DNA of 5,796 bases from Sulfurimonas sp. (GCA_012963655.1 DTVI01000260.1:279-6074), one strand, 5' to 3'; shown: positions 1-5,130, counted from the stretch's first letter. The notes: a model not told the origin generated them from the letters alone. Program-made: numbers and translations.

Positions 1-496
1 AAGCAATGTCTTTATCAAGATAAGCCTCATCGACTTTTTGTCTTAATTGTGTTGCAGATATTTTTTTATCTACCTTCAAGCTTTTATATCTTGGAGGTAT
101 TTTTATATTATCTCTGCTTGCAACAACCCAGGTAACAAGGGTGTCTAACTCTTCAAATCTATGCCAAGAGCTTAGCTTCGCAAGATTATCTGCGCCAATG
201 ATAAAATAAGTTTCATCTTCATCTTCAAAATGTTTTACCGTTTCTATACTAGTAACGGGTCTGTTTAGGTCAATTTCAAAAGAGGAGACGTCAACCTCAG
301 GCATATTTTTTGTCATTTCTTTAAGCCATTTTAGACGTAAATGCGATGGAGCTACATTTTGTGTCTTAAAAGGGTTTAAAAAAGCGGGAACAATCAGTAG
401 TTTATCTATATTAAGAGATATTAATGTTTGTTTTATTATCTCCAAATGCCCAACATGTGGGGGATCGAAGCTACCGCCAAAGATTGCTTTTTTCAT
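1..496 (-). CDS. nadD: Nicotinate-nucleotide adenylyltransferase NadD (3' end cut by window edge)
   Basis: NadD transfers AMP from ATP to nicotinate mononucleotide, giving deamido-NAD, in cytoplasmic NAD synthesis. The minus-strand frame is open from the left edge to the start and gives 165 residues. It shows the nucleotidyltransferase signature GGSFDPPHVGH near the N-terminus (HxGH at residues 14-17), the IGADNLxxxxxWHR segment around residues 100-112, and ISATQLR near residue 146, which matches the family ISSTxIR motif. Relatives are about 180-190 residues, so roughly 15-20 C-terminal residues lie outside the window. I chose the ATG at 496 because homologues begin two or three residues before the AIFGGSFD strand. 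An in-frame ATG at 502 would add two residues (MKMKK). Neither has a clear Shine-Dalgarno. It is divergent from gap, an arrangement I recall from Campylobacter jejuni, where a ribosome silencing factor gene (rsfS) follows nadD. The family call is very secure. Confidence 0.95.
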   Translation of the reverse strand, partial: MKKAIFGGSFDPPHVGHLEIIKQTLISLNIDKLLIVPAFLNPFKTQNVAPSHLRLKWLKEMTKNMPEVDVSSFEIDLNRPVTSIETVKHFEDEDETYFIIGADNLAKLSSWHRFEELDTLVTWVVASRDNIKIPPRYKSLKVDKKISATQLRQKVDEAYLDKDIA

Positions 497-516
497 CTTC
501 ATCAAACTTTATAAGA

Positions 517-522
517 ATTATA
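517..522 (-). promoter_or_regulatory. Candidate -10 box for nadD
   Basis: Read on the minus strand this is a perfect TATAAT. Transcription would begin near 510, leaving a leader of only about 8-14 bases before the nadD ATGs, which fits the lack of an obvious Shine-Dalgarno. No -35 box is evident, as is usual for the housekeeping sigma factor in Campylobacterota. The region is AT-rich, so a chance match is possible. Confidence 0.45.
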
Positions 523-531
523 ACTAAAATT

Positions 532-540
532 TGGTATTAT
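532..540 (+). promoter_or_regulatory. Candidate extended -10 promoter for gap-pgk-tpiA
   Basis: TGG followed by TATTAT gives an extended -10 element (TGnTATTAT, hexamer at 535-540). A start near 547 would give a leader of about 44 bases before the gap ATG. It is the best promoter candidate upstream of the operon, and its hexamer lies only 12 bases from the divergent nadD -10. Confidence 0.55.
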
Positions 541-552
541 TTCATCAATATT

Positions 553-583
553 GTCTGTGTACTTTAGCAGACCTCATACGAGG
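553..583 (+). promoter_or_regulatory. Two small hairpins in the gap leader, one covering the ribosome binding site
   Basis: GTCTG (553-557) can pair with CAGAC (568-572). CCTC (572-575) can pair with GAGG (580-583) around a four-base loop. The second stem includes most of the gap Shine-Dalgarno (GAGGA, 580-584). The two stems share base 572, so full formation of one slightly disturbs the other. The stems are short, and any regulatory role is inference. Confidence 0.3.
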
Positions 584-590
584 ATAGAAA

Positions 591-1583
591 ATGGCATTAA
601 AAATAGCAATTAATGGATTAGGCCGTATTGGTCGTTGTGTAGCACGTATTATCTCAGATAGAGAGGGTGTTGAACTTGTAGCAGTTAACGCAAGTGGTGA
701 ACATGAGATGATAGCGTACAATTTAAAGTATGACTCTGTTCATGGCACACGTAAAGATGTTAAGGTTGAAGATGGTTATTTATGCATAGGAAATGAACGT
801 GCAAAGATTTTGTCTGAACGAGACCCTGCTAAAATCGATTTTGCTTCAACTGGTGCTGATATAGTTCTTGAATGTACGGGTGCATTTTTAACGCAAGAAA
901 GTGTACAAGCTTATTTAGATAACGGCATTAAAAAAGTTCTTTTCTCCGCTCCAGCTAAAGATGACACACCTACCTTTGTACTAGGAGCAAATGCAGATGA
1001 GTATAAGGGCGAAACTATTGTGTCTAATGCCTCATGTACTACAAATGGTTTAGCCCCTGTTGCTAAGGTTCTTGATGATGCCTTTGGGATTAAAAATGCT
1101 TTAATGACAACCATACATTCATACACATCATCTCAGCCTATTTTAGATGGTAAACACAAGAGCGATCCAAGAAAAGGACGTTCAGGTGCAACTAACCTTG
1201 TTCCTACAACAACAGGCGCGGCTAAGGCAATTTCTAAGGTGCTTCCAAATCTTGCAGGTAAGATTAACGGTCAAGCTATTAGAGTTCCAACGGCAGACGT
1301 ATCAATGATTGATTTAACAGTGACTTTAAACAAGGACGTTAGCCTTGAAATGTTACAAGACGCGTTTAAAGCTGCAAGTGAAGGTTCTCACAAGGGAATT
1401 CTTGGGATAGATGAAGACTTCCGTGTATCTCAAGACTTTGTAGGTGAAAGCTTAAGTACGGTTGTCGTGATGGATACTATTCAAGTTATTGATAAAAATC
1501 TTGTTAAAGTCTTATCTTGGTATGACAACGAGTGGGGTTATTCAGCGCGTTTAGTTGATATGGCTTTACATATTTCTAAATAA
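591..1583 (+). CDS. gap: Glyceraldehyde-3-phosphate dehydrogenase, probably NADP-tolerant type
   Basis: This cytoplasmic enzyme interconverts glyceraldehyde 3-phosphate and 1,3-bisphosphoglycerate with NAD(P). The 330 residues are of normal length. The Rossmann motif INGLGRIGR is at 7-15, the catalytic Cys149 sits in SNASCTTNG (145-153), His176 is in TTIHSYT, and Arg231 binds phosphate. These numbers match the classical GAPDH numbering exactly. The C-terminal WYDNEWGYS (310-318) is intact. The second beta strand ends VAVNAS (30-35) where NAD-specific enzymes carry an Asp (VND). The usual Leu-Pro of DLPHK is Gly-Lys (187-188). Both changes resemble NADPH-using GapB and plastid enzymes, so a gluconeogenic role is likely but inferred. 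The start is supported by AGGA at 581-584. It is the first gene of the operon, with pgk 12 bases downstream. Confidence 0.97.
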   Translation: MALKIAINGLGRIGRCVARIISDREGVELVAVNASGEHEMIAYNLKYDSVHGTRKDVKVEDGYLCIGNERAKILSERDPAKIDFASTGADIVLECTGAFLTQESVQAYLDNGIKKVLFSAPAKDDTPTFVLGANADEYKGETIVSNASCTTNGLAPVAKVLDDAFGIKNALMTTIHSYTSSQPILDGKHKSDPRKGRSGATNLVPTTTGAAKAISKVLPNLAGKINGQAIRVPTADVSMIDLTVTLNKDVSLEMLQDAFKAASEGSHKGILGIDEDFRVSQDFVGESLSTVVVMDTIQVIDKNLVKVLSWYDNEWGYSARLVDMALHISK

Positions 1584-1595
1584 TTAAGGAAAACA

Positions 1596-2798
1596 ATGCA
1601 ATTACATTCTATTAAAGACTTAGACCTAAAGCATAAGAAGGTATTTATCCGTTGTGATTTTAATGTACCAATGGATGAGTATGGAAATATTACGGATGAT
1701 AGACGTATTCGTTCAGCTATTGCTACGATTAATTATTGTTTAGATCAAGACTGTGCCATTATATTAGCTTCTCATCTTGGTCGCCCTAATGGTGAATTTT
1801 CTGATAAGTTTTCTTTAGCACCAGTTCAAAGAAGACTTCACCAACTGCTTAAAAGAGATATTACCTTAACAAAAGATGTTGTAGGCGAAGACGCTCTTGC
1901 TAAGGTAGAAGCAATGACGTGTTGTGATATTATCTTACTTGAGAATCTTCGTTTTGAAAAGGGCGAAACTAAAAATGATGAAATCTTAGCTAAAACCTTA
2001 GCTGATATGGCAGATGTATATGTGAACGATGCCTTTGGCGTAAGTCATCGTGCTCATTCTTCAGTAGAAGGTATTACAAAATACTTTGATGAAAAAACAA
2101 GAGCAGCAGGCTTTTTATTACAAAAAGAGATTAAGTTTTTTGGTGCATTAATTAAGCGTCCTGTTCGTCCTTTTATCTCCGTTGTAGGTGGTTCAAAGGT
2201 TTCAGGTAAGCTAGAAGCTCTTTCAAATCTTCTTCCAAAAGTTGATAAGATGATTATTGGTGGAGGAATGGCCTTTACCTTTTTAAAGGCGCAAGGATAT
2301 GATGTAGGTAACTCACTTGTTGAAGATGACTTACTTGAAGACGCAATTCGTATTATGGATGAGGCAAAAGAGCGTGGTGTTAAGCTTTATTTACCTGTAG
2401 ATGTTGTTGCTGCTCAAACATTTTCAGCTGACTCAGCTACAAAAATTACAACGGCTCAAGAAATTCCTCAAGGTTGGATGGGTCTAGATATTGGGCCTGC
2501 AACAGTGAGACTCTTTAAAGAAGCTATCGCAGATGGTCAAACTATTTTATGGAATGGCCCAATGGGTGTTTATGAAATGGAGAAATTTGCACGTGGTTCA
2601 AATAAAATAGCACATTATATAGCTGATACTTACGCGACAACCGTTGTTGGTGGTGGTGATACAGCTGACTTGGTTCAACGTATTGGATTAGATGAAGAGA
2701 TGACCTTTATTTCAACAGGGGGAGGGGCTACTTTAGAACTTCTTGAAGGTAAGATTCTTCCAGGGGTTGCCCCTTTAGTAGCACAGGAGCAAGATTAA
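1596..2798 (+). CDS. pgk: Phosphoglycerate kinase
   Basis: Pgk transfers phosphate between 1,3-bisphosphoglycerate and ADP, directly after the Gap step, in the cytoplasm. The protein has 400 residues, the usual length. The N-domain substrate site shows RCDFNVP (19-25), SHLGRP (59-64) and ENLRFEKGE (116-124), with DAFGVSHRAHSS at 145-156. The C-domain nucleotide site shows GGSKVSGK (198-205), IIGGGMAFTFL (220-230), WNGPMG (319-324), GGGD (352-355) and STGGGATLE (373-381). All motifs expected for activity are visible and no break is seen. The start is set by AAGGA at 1586-1590. The stop TAA overlaps the tpiA ATG by one base (TAATG), so tpiA is probably translationally coupled to it. Confidence 0.98.
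   Translation: MQLHSIKDLDLKHKKVFIRCDFNVPMDEYGNITDDRRIRSAIATINYCLDQDCAIILASHLGRPNGEFSDKFSLAPVQRRLHQLLKRDITLTKDVVGEDALAKVEAMTCCDIILLENLRFEKGETKNDEILAKTLADMADVYVNDAFGVSHRAHSSVEGITKYFDEKTRAAGFLLQKEIKFFGALIKRPVRPFISVVGGSKVSGKLEALSNLLPKVDKMIIGGGMAFTFLKAQGYDVGNSLVEDDLLEDAIRIMDEAKERGVKLYLPVDVVAAQTFSADSATKITTAQEIPQGWMGLDIGPATVRLFKEAIADGQTILWNGPMGVYEMEKFARGSNKIAHYIADTYATTVVGGGDTADLVQRIGLDEEMTFISTGGGATLELLEGKILPGVAPLVAQEQD
2785..2789 (+). promoter_or_regulatory. Shine-Dalgarno of tpiA inside pgk
   Basis: AGGAG lies eight bases before the tpiA ATG, within the last codons of pgk. It fixes the tpiA start at 2798 and supports coupled translation through the TAATG overlap. Confidence 0.75.
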
Positions 2799-3217
2799 TG
2801 ATAGTAGCAGCCAATTTTAAAACTAATAAAACTCGTTCTCAAACCCGTGACTACATGGATGAAGTTAATGCTTATATAAGAGAATACAATGTAGAGTCTG
2901 ACATTATGGTTTTTCCTCCTGCAACAGCCTTAGATAATTATGGGGAAGGACTTACTCAAGGTGCTCAAAATGCTTATGCAGCTGAAAGTGGTGCCTTTAC
3001 GGGGGAAATTGGTTTAGAACAACTTAAAGAATTTGGTATAAAAACAATTTTATTAGGGCATTCTGAACGTCGCCATATTTTAGGTGAAAGCCAAGAAGAG
3101 ATTGCTTTTAAGTTTGCTTATTTTCAGTCTTTAGGATACCAGATTGTATATTGTATAGGCGAGAAACTAGAAACACGAAAAACTGGAGAAGAAGCTTTAT
3201 GGAATATGAAAATCTAG
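2798..3217 (+). CDS. tpiA: Triosephosphate isomerase, N-terminal part (strands 1-5)
   Basis: This 139-residue frame covers the first five beta-alpha units of the TIM barrel. It shows AANFKTN (residues 4-10, with Asn6 and Lys8 of the active site), TQGAQNAY (53-60), GAFTGEIG (65-72), LLGHSERR (85-92, with the electrophile His88) and YCIGE (118-122). The last five residues, WNMKI, have no counterpart in the family and arise from the frame change. Without the C-terminal part it lacks the catalytic glutamate and the phosphate-gripping loops, so it should not be active alone. Confidence 0.8.
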   Translation: MIVAANFKTNKTRSQTRDYMDEVNAYIREYNVESDIMVFPPATALDNYGEGLTQGAQNAYAAESGAFTGEIGLEQLKEFGIKTILLGHSERRHILGESQEEIAFKFAYFQSLGYQIVYCIGEKLETRKTGEEALWNMKI

Positions 3218-3462
3218 TCATTGCTTATGAACCTGTATGGGCAATTGGAACAGGTTTAGTACCTTCAAATGAAGATATTGCATCTATACATAATAGCTTA
3301 AGAGGCAAAACATCACGTCCACTTCTTTATGGTGGCTCAGTGAAGGTAAATAACATGGCTGAGATAATAGCTACAGATAATGTAGATGGTGTCTTAGTGG
3401 GTGGTGCATCTTTATATGCACAAAACTTTTGTGAGATGATAAAAATAGCAGAAGAATCTTAG
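3199..3462 (+). CDS. tpiA: Triosephosphate isomerase, C-terminal part (strands 6-8)
   Basis: From the ATG at 3199 this frame encodes 87 residues beginning MEYENLVIAYEP. It holds the catalytic base in AYEP (Glu11 of the fragment), the flexible loop 6 PVWAIGTG, loop 7 LLYGGSVK and the final phosphate-binding GVLVGGASL. The frame is open back to an ATG at 3151, but the extra residues (MYRRETRNTK and onward) are the out-of-frame reading of the N-terminal part. GGAGAAG at 3185-3191, about ten bases upstream of the ATG at 3199, could support re-initiation, and the two frames overlap by 19 bases. Whether it is translated is unknown. Confidence 0.6.
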   Translation: MEYENLVIAYEPVWAIGTGLVPSNEDIASIHNSLRGKTSRPLLYGGSVKVNNMAEIIATDNVDGVLVGGASLYAQNFCEMIKIAEES

Positions 3463-3476
3463 TCTAGAGCTAAGGT
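3456..3476 (+). terminator. Weak hairpin over the tpiA stop codon
   Basis: CTTAG (3458-3462) pairs with CTAAG (3470-3474) and can be extended by A-T and G-T pairs to 3456-3476. It contains the tpiA stop codon. No T-run follows, so if it ends transcription at all it does so inefficiently. It may simply protect the 3' end of the message. Confidence 0.25.
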
Positions 3477-3485
3477 ATACAAAAA

Positions 3486-3491
3486 TATAAT
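3486..3491 (+). promoter_or_regulatory. Candidate -10 box upstream of the tpiA-fabI structured element
   Basis: This is a perfect TATAAT about 160 bases before fabI. Transcription would begin near 3498, just before the first stem-loop, so the whole structured region would be transcribed either as a small RNA or as the fabI leader. No -35 box is seen. Confidence 0.5.
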
Positions 3492-3497
3492 GAAGAG

Positions 3498-3598
3498 TAT
3501 AAAAGGTGAAACCCCTTAAGTAAAAGAGAATTATTCTCGTTTATAGGGTTTTAAGCAGAGGCGATGTCCAAAGGACCGCCGACTGAGTCCACTTTTTT
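3498..3598 (+). ncRNA. Structured RNA element of unknown class (small RNA or fabI leader)
   Basis: Two stem-loops are visible. The first spans 3507-3553: TGAAACCC pairs with GGGTTTTA (one G-T pair) at the base, then after an internal loop TAAA pairs with TTTA and GAGAA with TTCTC. The second spans 3556-3585: CAG/CTG, an A against GA internal loop, GGCG/CGCC, an AT bulge, then GTCC/GGAC around an AAA loop. A second GTCC at 3587-3590 can compete for GGAC, giving an H-type pseudoknot on the GGCG/CGCC stem. T6 follows at 3593-3598. The segment 3555-3592 is 24 of 38 G or C, far above its surroundings, as expected of selected RNA structure. I compared it from memory with fluoride (partial likeness: GGCGATG start), SAM, TPP, FMN, lysine, c-di-GMP and preQ1 riboswitches, hammerhead ribozymes, 4.5S RNA and tmRNA. 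None fits. Confidence 0.5.
3573..3598 (+). terminator. Possible conditional terminator (GGAC/GTCC plus T6)
   Basis: GGAC (3573-3576) can pair with GTCC (3587-3590), followed two bases later by TTTTTT (3593-3598). The stem is only four pairs with a ten-base loop, so it is weak. It excludes the inner GTCC/GGAC pairing of the stronger hairpin, a switch-like arrangement. It could also be just the 3' end of a small RNA. Confidence 0.3.
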
Positions 3599-3617
3599 AC
3601 AAGTACATGTTGTCAGT

Positions 3618-3623
3618 TAAAAT
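3618..3623 (+). promoter_or_regulatory. Possible second -10 box for fabI
   Basis: TAAAAT matches TATAAT at five of six positions and lies 34 bases before the chosen fabI ATG. It would allow fabI transcription independent of the structured element. The surroundings are AT-rich, so this is a weak call. Confidence 0.25.
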
Positions 3624-3641
3624 CTAAAAAAAATTAATAAT

Positions 3642-3645
3642 GGAG
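3642..3645 (+). promoter_or_regulatory. Shine-Dalgarno that decides the fabI start
   Basis: GGAG lies six bases before the ATG at 3652, an ideal spacing. It overlaps the upstream in-frame ATG at 3640, which has no Shine-Dalgarno of its own. This favours 3652 over 3640. A third ATG at 3658 is also in reach. Confidence 0.75.
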
Positions 3646-3651
3646 AAAAGT

Positions 3652-4473
3652 ATGATAATGAAGGGTAAAAAAGGCTTAATCGTAGGTCTAGCAAACAACA
3701 AGTCAATTGCTTATGGAATTGCAAAAGCCTGTGCTGCGCAAGGCGCGGAGATGGGATTTACTTATCTTAATGATGCACTTAAAAAGAGAGTTGAGCCTAT
3801 AGCAGCTGAGTTTGGTTCAGATAAGGTATATAAACTTGATGTAGGTGATGAGGCAGATATGGATGCTATTTGTGGCCTTATTGAAAAAGACTTTGGTAAG
3901 ATTGACTTTTTAGTACATTCTGTTGCCTTTGCTCCAAAAGAAGCGCTTAGCAATCCTTTTATGCAAACAACTAAAGAAGCCTTCGCAGTTGCTATGGATG
4001 TGTCTGTTTATTCTTTGATAGATTTAACAAATCGTTTAACTCCTGTGCTTACAGATGATGCTTCTATATTGACTTTGTCTTACCTAGGTGGACCAAAATA
4101 TATTGTTAATTATAATGTGATGGGTGTTGCAAAAGCTGCTCTTGAAGCAACGGTACGTTACATGGCAGTTGAGATGGGCTTGGTTGGACGTAGAGTTAAT
4201 GCTATCTCAGCAGGACCAATTAGAACCTTAGCAGCTGCAGGAATTGGTGATTTTAAACAAATTCTTAACTGGAATGAAGTTAATTCACCACTTAAAAAGA
4301 ATGTAACTACAGATCAGGTTGGTAATTCAGCAATGTATCTTTTATCAGACTTAGCTTCAGGTGTAACAGGGGAGGTTCATTATGTTGACTCAGGTTATAA
4401 CGTGATGGGTATGGCTGCTTCGGAAAAGAGTGAAGATGGAAAAACTATTTTATCTTGGGATGCTAGAAAATAA
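3652..4473 (+). CDS. fabI: Enoyl-[acyl-carrier-protein] reductase (FabI type)
   Basis: FabI carries out the last reductive step of each fatty acid elongation cycle, reducing trans-2-enoyl-ACP with NAD(P)H in the cytoplasm. From 3652 the protein has 273 residues and begins MIMKGKKGLIVG, as I recall for Campylobacterota FabI. The start at 3640 would add MEKS. It is a short-chain dehydrogenase-type Rossmann fold: the cofactor motif GLANNKSIAYGIA is near residues 12-24, and LVHSVAFAP near 87-95. The catalytic pair is Tyr154 and Lys161 in NYNVMGVAK (Y-x6-K), with the second conserved tyrosine in SYLGG (Tyr144). SAGPIRTLAAAGI near 192-204 is the substrate loop. The position equivalent to E. coli Gly93, where triclosan resistance changes occur, is Ala, as in Gram-positive FabI. 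It follows gap-pgk-tpiA, as in C. jejuni, but the 189-base gap carrying its own promoter-like signals suggests partly separate control. Confidence 0.97.
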   Translation: MIMKGKKGLIVGLANNKSIAYGIAKACAAQGAEMGFTYLNDALKKRVEPIAAEFGSDKVYKLDVGDEADMDAICGLIEKDFGKIDFLVHSVAFAPKEALSNPFMQTTKEAFAVAMDVSVYSLIDLTNRLTPVLTDDASILTLSYLGGPKYIVNYNVMGVAKAALEATVRYMAVEMGLVGRRVNAISAGPIRTLAAAGIGDFKQILNWNEVNSPLKKNVTTDQVGNSAMYLLSDLASGVTGEVHYVDSGYNVMGMAASEKSEDGKTILSWDARK

Positions 4474-4488
4474 GGTTTTACCTTATTT
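4468..4488 (+). terminator. Hairpin at the end of fabI
   Basis: AAATAAGGT (4468-4476) pairs perfectly with ACCTTATTT (4480-4488) around a TTT loop. The nine-pair stem contains the fabI stop codon (TAA 4471-4473). The 3' arm ends in ATTT with no longer T-run, so it is a moderate intrinsic terminator candidate. Being near symmetric, it could act on transcripts from both strands in this convergent region. Confidence 0.5.
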
Positions 4489-4517
4489 CCTAAAGTCTTA
4501 AAACTTAGAAAATTTCA

Positions 4518-4539
4518 TTTAATAAATAGGCCTTGCCTA
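4518..4539 (-). terminator. Terminator of the lipoprotein gene
   Basis: Read on the minus strand, TAGGC and GCCTA (within 4527-4539) form a five-pair stem with an AAG loop, immediately followed by TTTATT. It starts one base after the lipoprotein stop codon. The stem is short but GC-rich for this DNA, and both stem and T-rich tract are correctly placed. Confidence 0.5.
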
Positions 4540-4540
4540 A

Positions 4541-5017
4541 TTACTTTCCAATTACGGGTAATTTCTTCATTTTTTCGTAATTAGCTTCTGGCTTTTTCTT
4601 CCCTGATGTTTCCCATTTTTCTTCTTTAGACTTTAAATATTTTTGTCTCTTGTCCATATAATGTTGTAAGGTAAAGTGCTCTGAGGCATTAGCGTCTTTT
4701 TTAGCTTGTTCCTTATCCCCTTCAAAACTAGGTTCCCATTCTTTTTCTATCCAGGTATCTAAACTATTTTGCATGCTTCCTTTACCCTTATTATTAACAT
4801 CTCTTTTAGAAACAGAAGACCAAGCTACATCAGCGGCTGGATTTTTTTTAGGTGTTTCTCTTTTAATAAGCTTGGCGTCTGCTTTTACATTTGGCTCTTT
4901 TTCTTTTTCATTAAACCATTTATCTGCATAATCTTGAAGAGTAATGTTTTTCCCAGAGCATCCAGAGAGGGTTAAAAGAGTTGAGATAGTTATGATTGTA
5001 AAAAAATTGTGATTCAT
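4541..5017 (-). CDS. Lysine-rich lipoprotein of unknown function with a repeated short motif
   Basis: I do not recognise this 158-residue protein. It begins with a signal sequence (MNHNFF, then a hydrophobic run at 8-17) ending in a lipobox LSGC, so Cys20 should be lipid-modified and the protein anchored in the inner or outer membrane. The mature part is very hydrophilic, with about 28 lysines in 139 residues, no further cysteine and no membrane segment. A motif [ST]L[QD]x[YW]x[DE]K occurs three times: TLQDYADK (26-33), SLDTWIEK (85-92) and TLQHYMDK (116-123), suggesting old internal duplications separated by charged linkers. The start is supported by AAAAGG (complement of 5024-5029), six bases upstream. 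It is convergent with fabI, divergent from the porin, and has its own promoter and terminator, so it is probably a single-gene unit. Confidence 0.85.
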   Translation of the reverse strand: MNHNFFTIITISTLLTLSGCSGKNITLQDYADKWFNEKEKEPNVKADAKLIKRETPKKNPAADVAWSSVSKRDVNNKGKGSMQNSLDTWIEKEWEPSFEGDKEQAKKDANASEHFTLQHYMDKRQKYLKSKEEKWETSGKKKPEANYEKMKKLPVIGK

Positions 5018-5046
5018 TTATTACCTTTTGTAATTTTACTAAAATA

Positions 5047-5055
5047 ATTATATCA
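5047..5055 (-). promoter_or_regulatory. Extended -10 promoter of the lipoprotein gene
   Basis: Read on the minus strand, TGA followed by TATAAT gives an extended -10 with a perfect hexamer (complement of 5047-5052). Transcription would begin near 5040, giving a leader of about 22 bases with the Shine-Dalgarno well placed. Confidence 0.6.
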
Positions 5056-5081
5056 TTAAAAACAAAAATAATAAAAATGTT

Positions 5082-5099
5082 GTTTATTTCATAATAAAC
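5082..5099. repeat. Inverted repeat upstream of the lipoprotein promoter
   Basis: GTTTATT (5082-5088) and AATAAAC (5093-5099) form a perfect seven-pair inverted repeat with a four-base spacer. It lies about 30 bases upstream of the lipoprotein -10, where an operator or activator site could be. The same GTTTAT/ATAAAC arms recur in the porin leader hairpin at 5364-5385. No regulator can be named. Confidence 0.35.
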
Positions 5100-5124
5100 C
5101 ATTTAAAGATAGTAATATAGCTAA

Positions 5125-5130
5125 TATAAT
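5125..5130 (+). promoter_or_regulatory. Candidate plus-strand -10 box far upstream of the porin
   Basis: This is a perfect TATAAT, about 275 bases before the porin ATG. It sits within an imperfect inverted repeat: ATAGTA at 5109-5114 with TACTAT at 5130-5135, continued inward by TATA/TATA after one mismatch. It could drive a small RNA or a long porin leader. In DNA this AT-rich, chance matches are expected. Confidence 0.3.

Larger units (their letters stand above)
2798..3462 (+). pseudogene. tpiA: Triosephosphate isomerase gene, split by a frame change with missing residues
   Basis: TpiA interconverts dihydroxyacetone phosphate and glyceraldehyde 3-phosphate. The complete set of catalytic residues is present across the locus, but in two frames: Lys8 and His88 in the first, and the AYEPVWAIGTG glutamate in the second. 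The first frame ends at TAG 3215-3217, soon after YCIGEKLETRKTGEEAL. The second is homologous from about YENLVIAYEP. Close relatives have roughly 11-14 residues between these two landmarks, forming helix 5, and here almost none remain. A single-base sequencing error would not explain this. A deletion of 3n+1 bases, about 34-40, would account for both the loss and the frame change. Whether it reflects true inactivation, a split enzyme or an assembly fault cannot be decided from the window. The gene keeps its operon position and Shine-Dalgarno, and both halves look well conserved, so any break would be recent. Confidence 0.85.

Noticed and set aside
911..1126. Minus-strand open frame of 71 codons within gap
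   Set aside because: It lies fully opposite conserved gap sequence including the active site, resembles no protein family and has no independent signals.
3490..3519. Possible nine-residue leader peptide MKSIKGETP
   Set aside because: It overlaps the candidate -10 box and has no Shine-Dalgarno.
3560..3592. Fluoride (crcB) riboswitch
   Set aside because: The GGCGATG start and CTGA..GTCCAC end are reminiscent, but the loop-to-tail pairing geometry differs, the middle hairpin is absent, and fabI is not a fluoride-linked gene.
3498..3598. Hammerhead ribozyme
   Set aside because: A GAAAC is present near 3508, but the CTGATGA core box is missing.
3564..3620. Possible 18-residue leader peptide starting ATGTCCAAAGG in the structured element
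   Set aside because: GAGG lies only two bases before the ATG, too close for a working Shine-Dalgarno, and the start is inside a strong predicted stem.
3762..3953. Minus-strand open frame of 63 codons within fabI
   Set aside because: Shadow of the conserved fabI frame; serine-rich low-information product.
4769..4975. Plus-strand open frame of 68 codons opposite the lipoprotein
   Set aside because: The lipoprotein on the other strand has a signal peptide, lipobox, Shine-Dalgarno, promoter and terminator, while this frame has none.
4920..5102. Minus-strand open frame of 60 codons overlapping the lipoprotein start
   Set aside because: It reads through the lipoprotein promoter and signal peptide in another frame, with an Ile/Phe/Asn-rich composition typical of AT-rich non-coding DNA.
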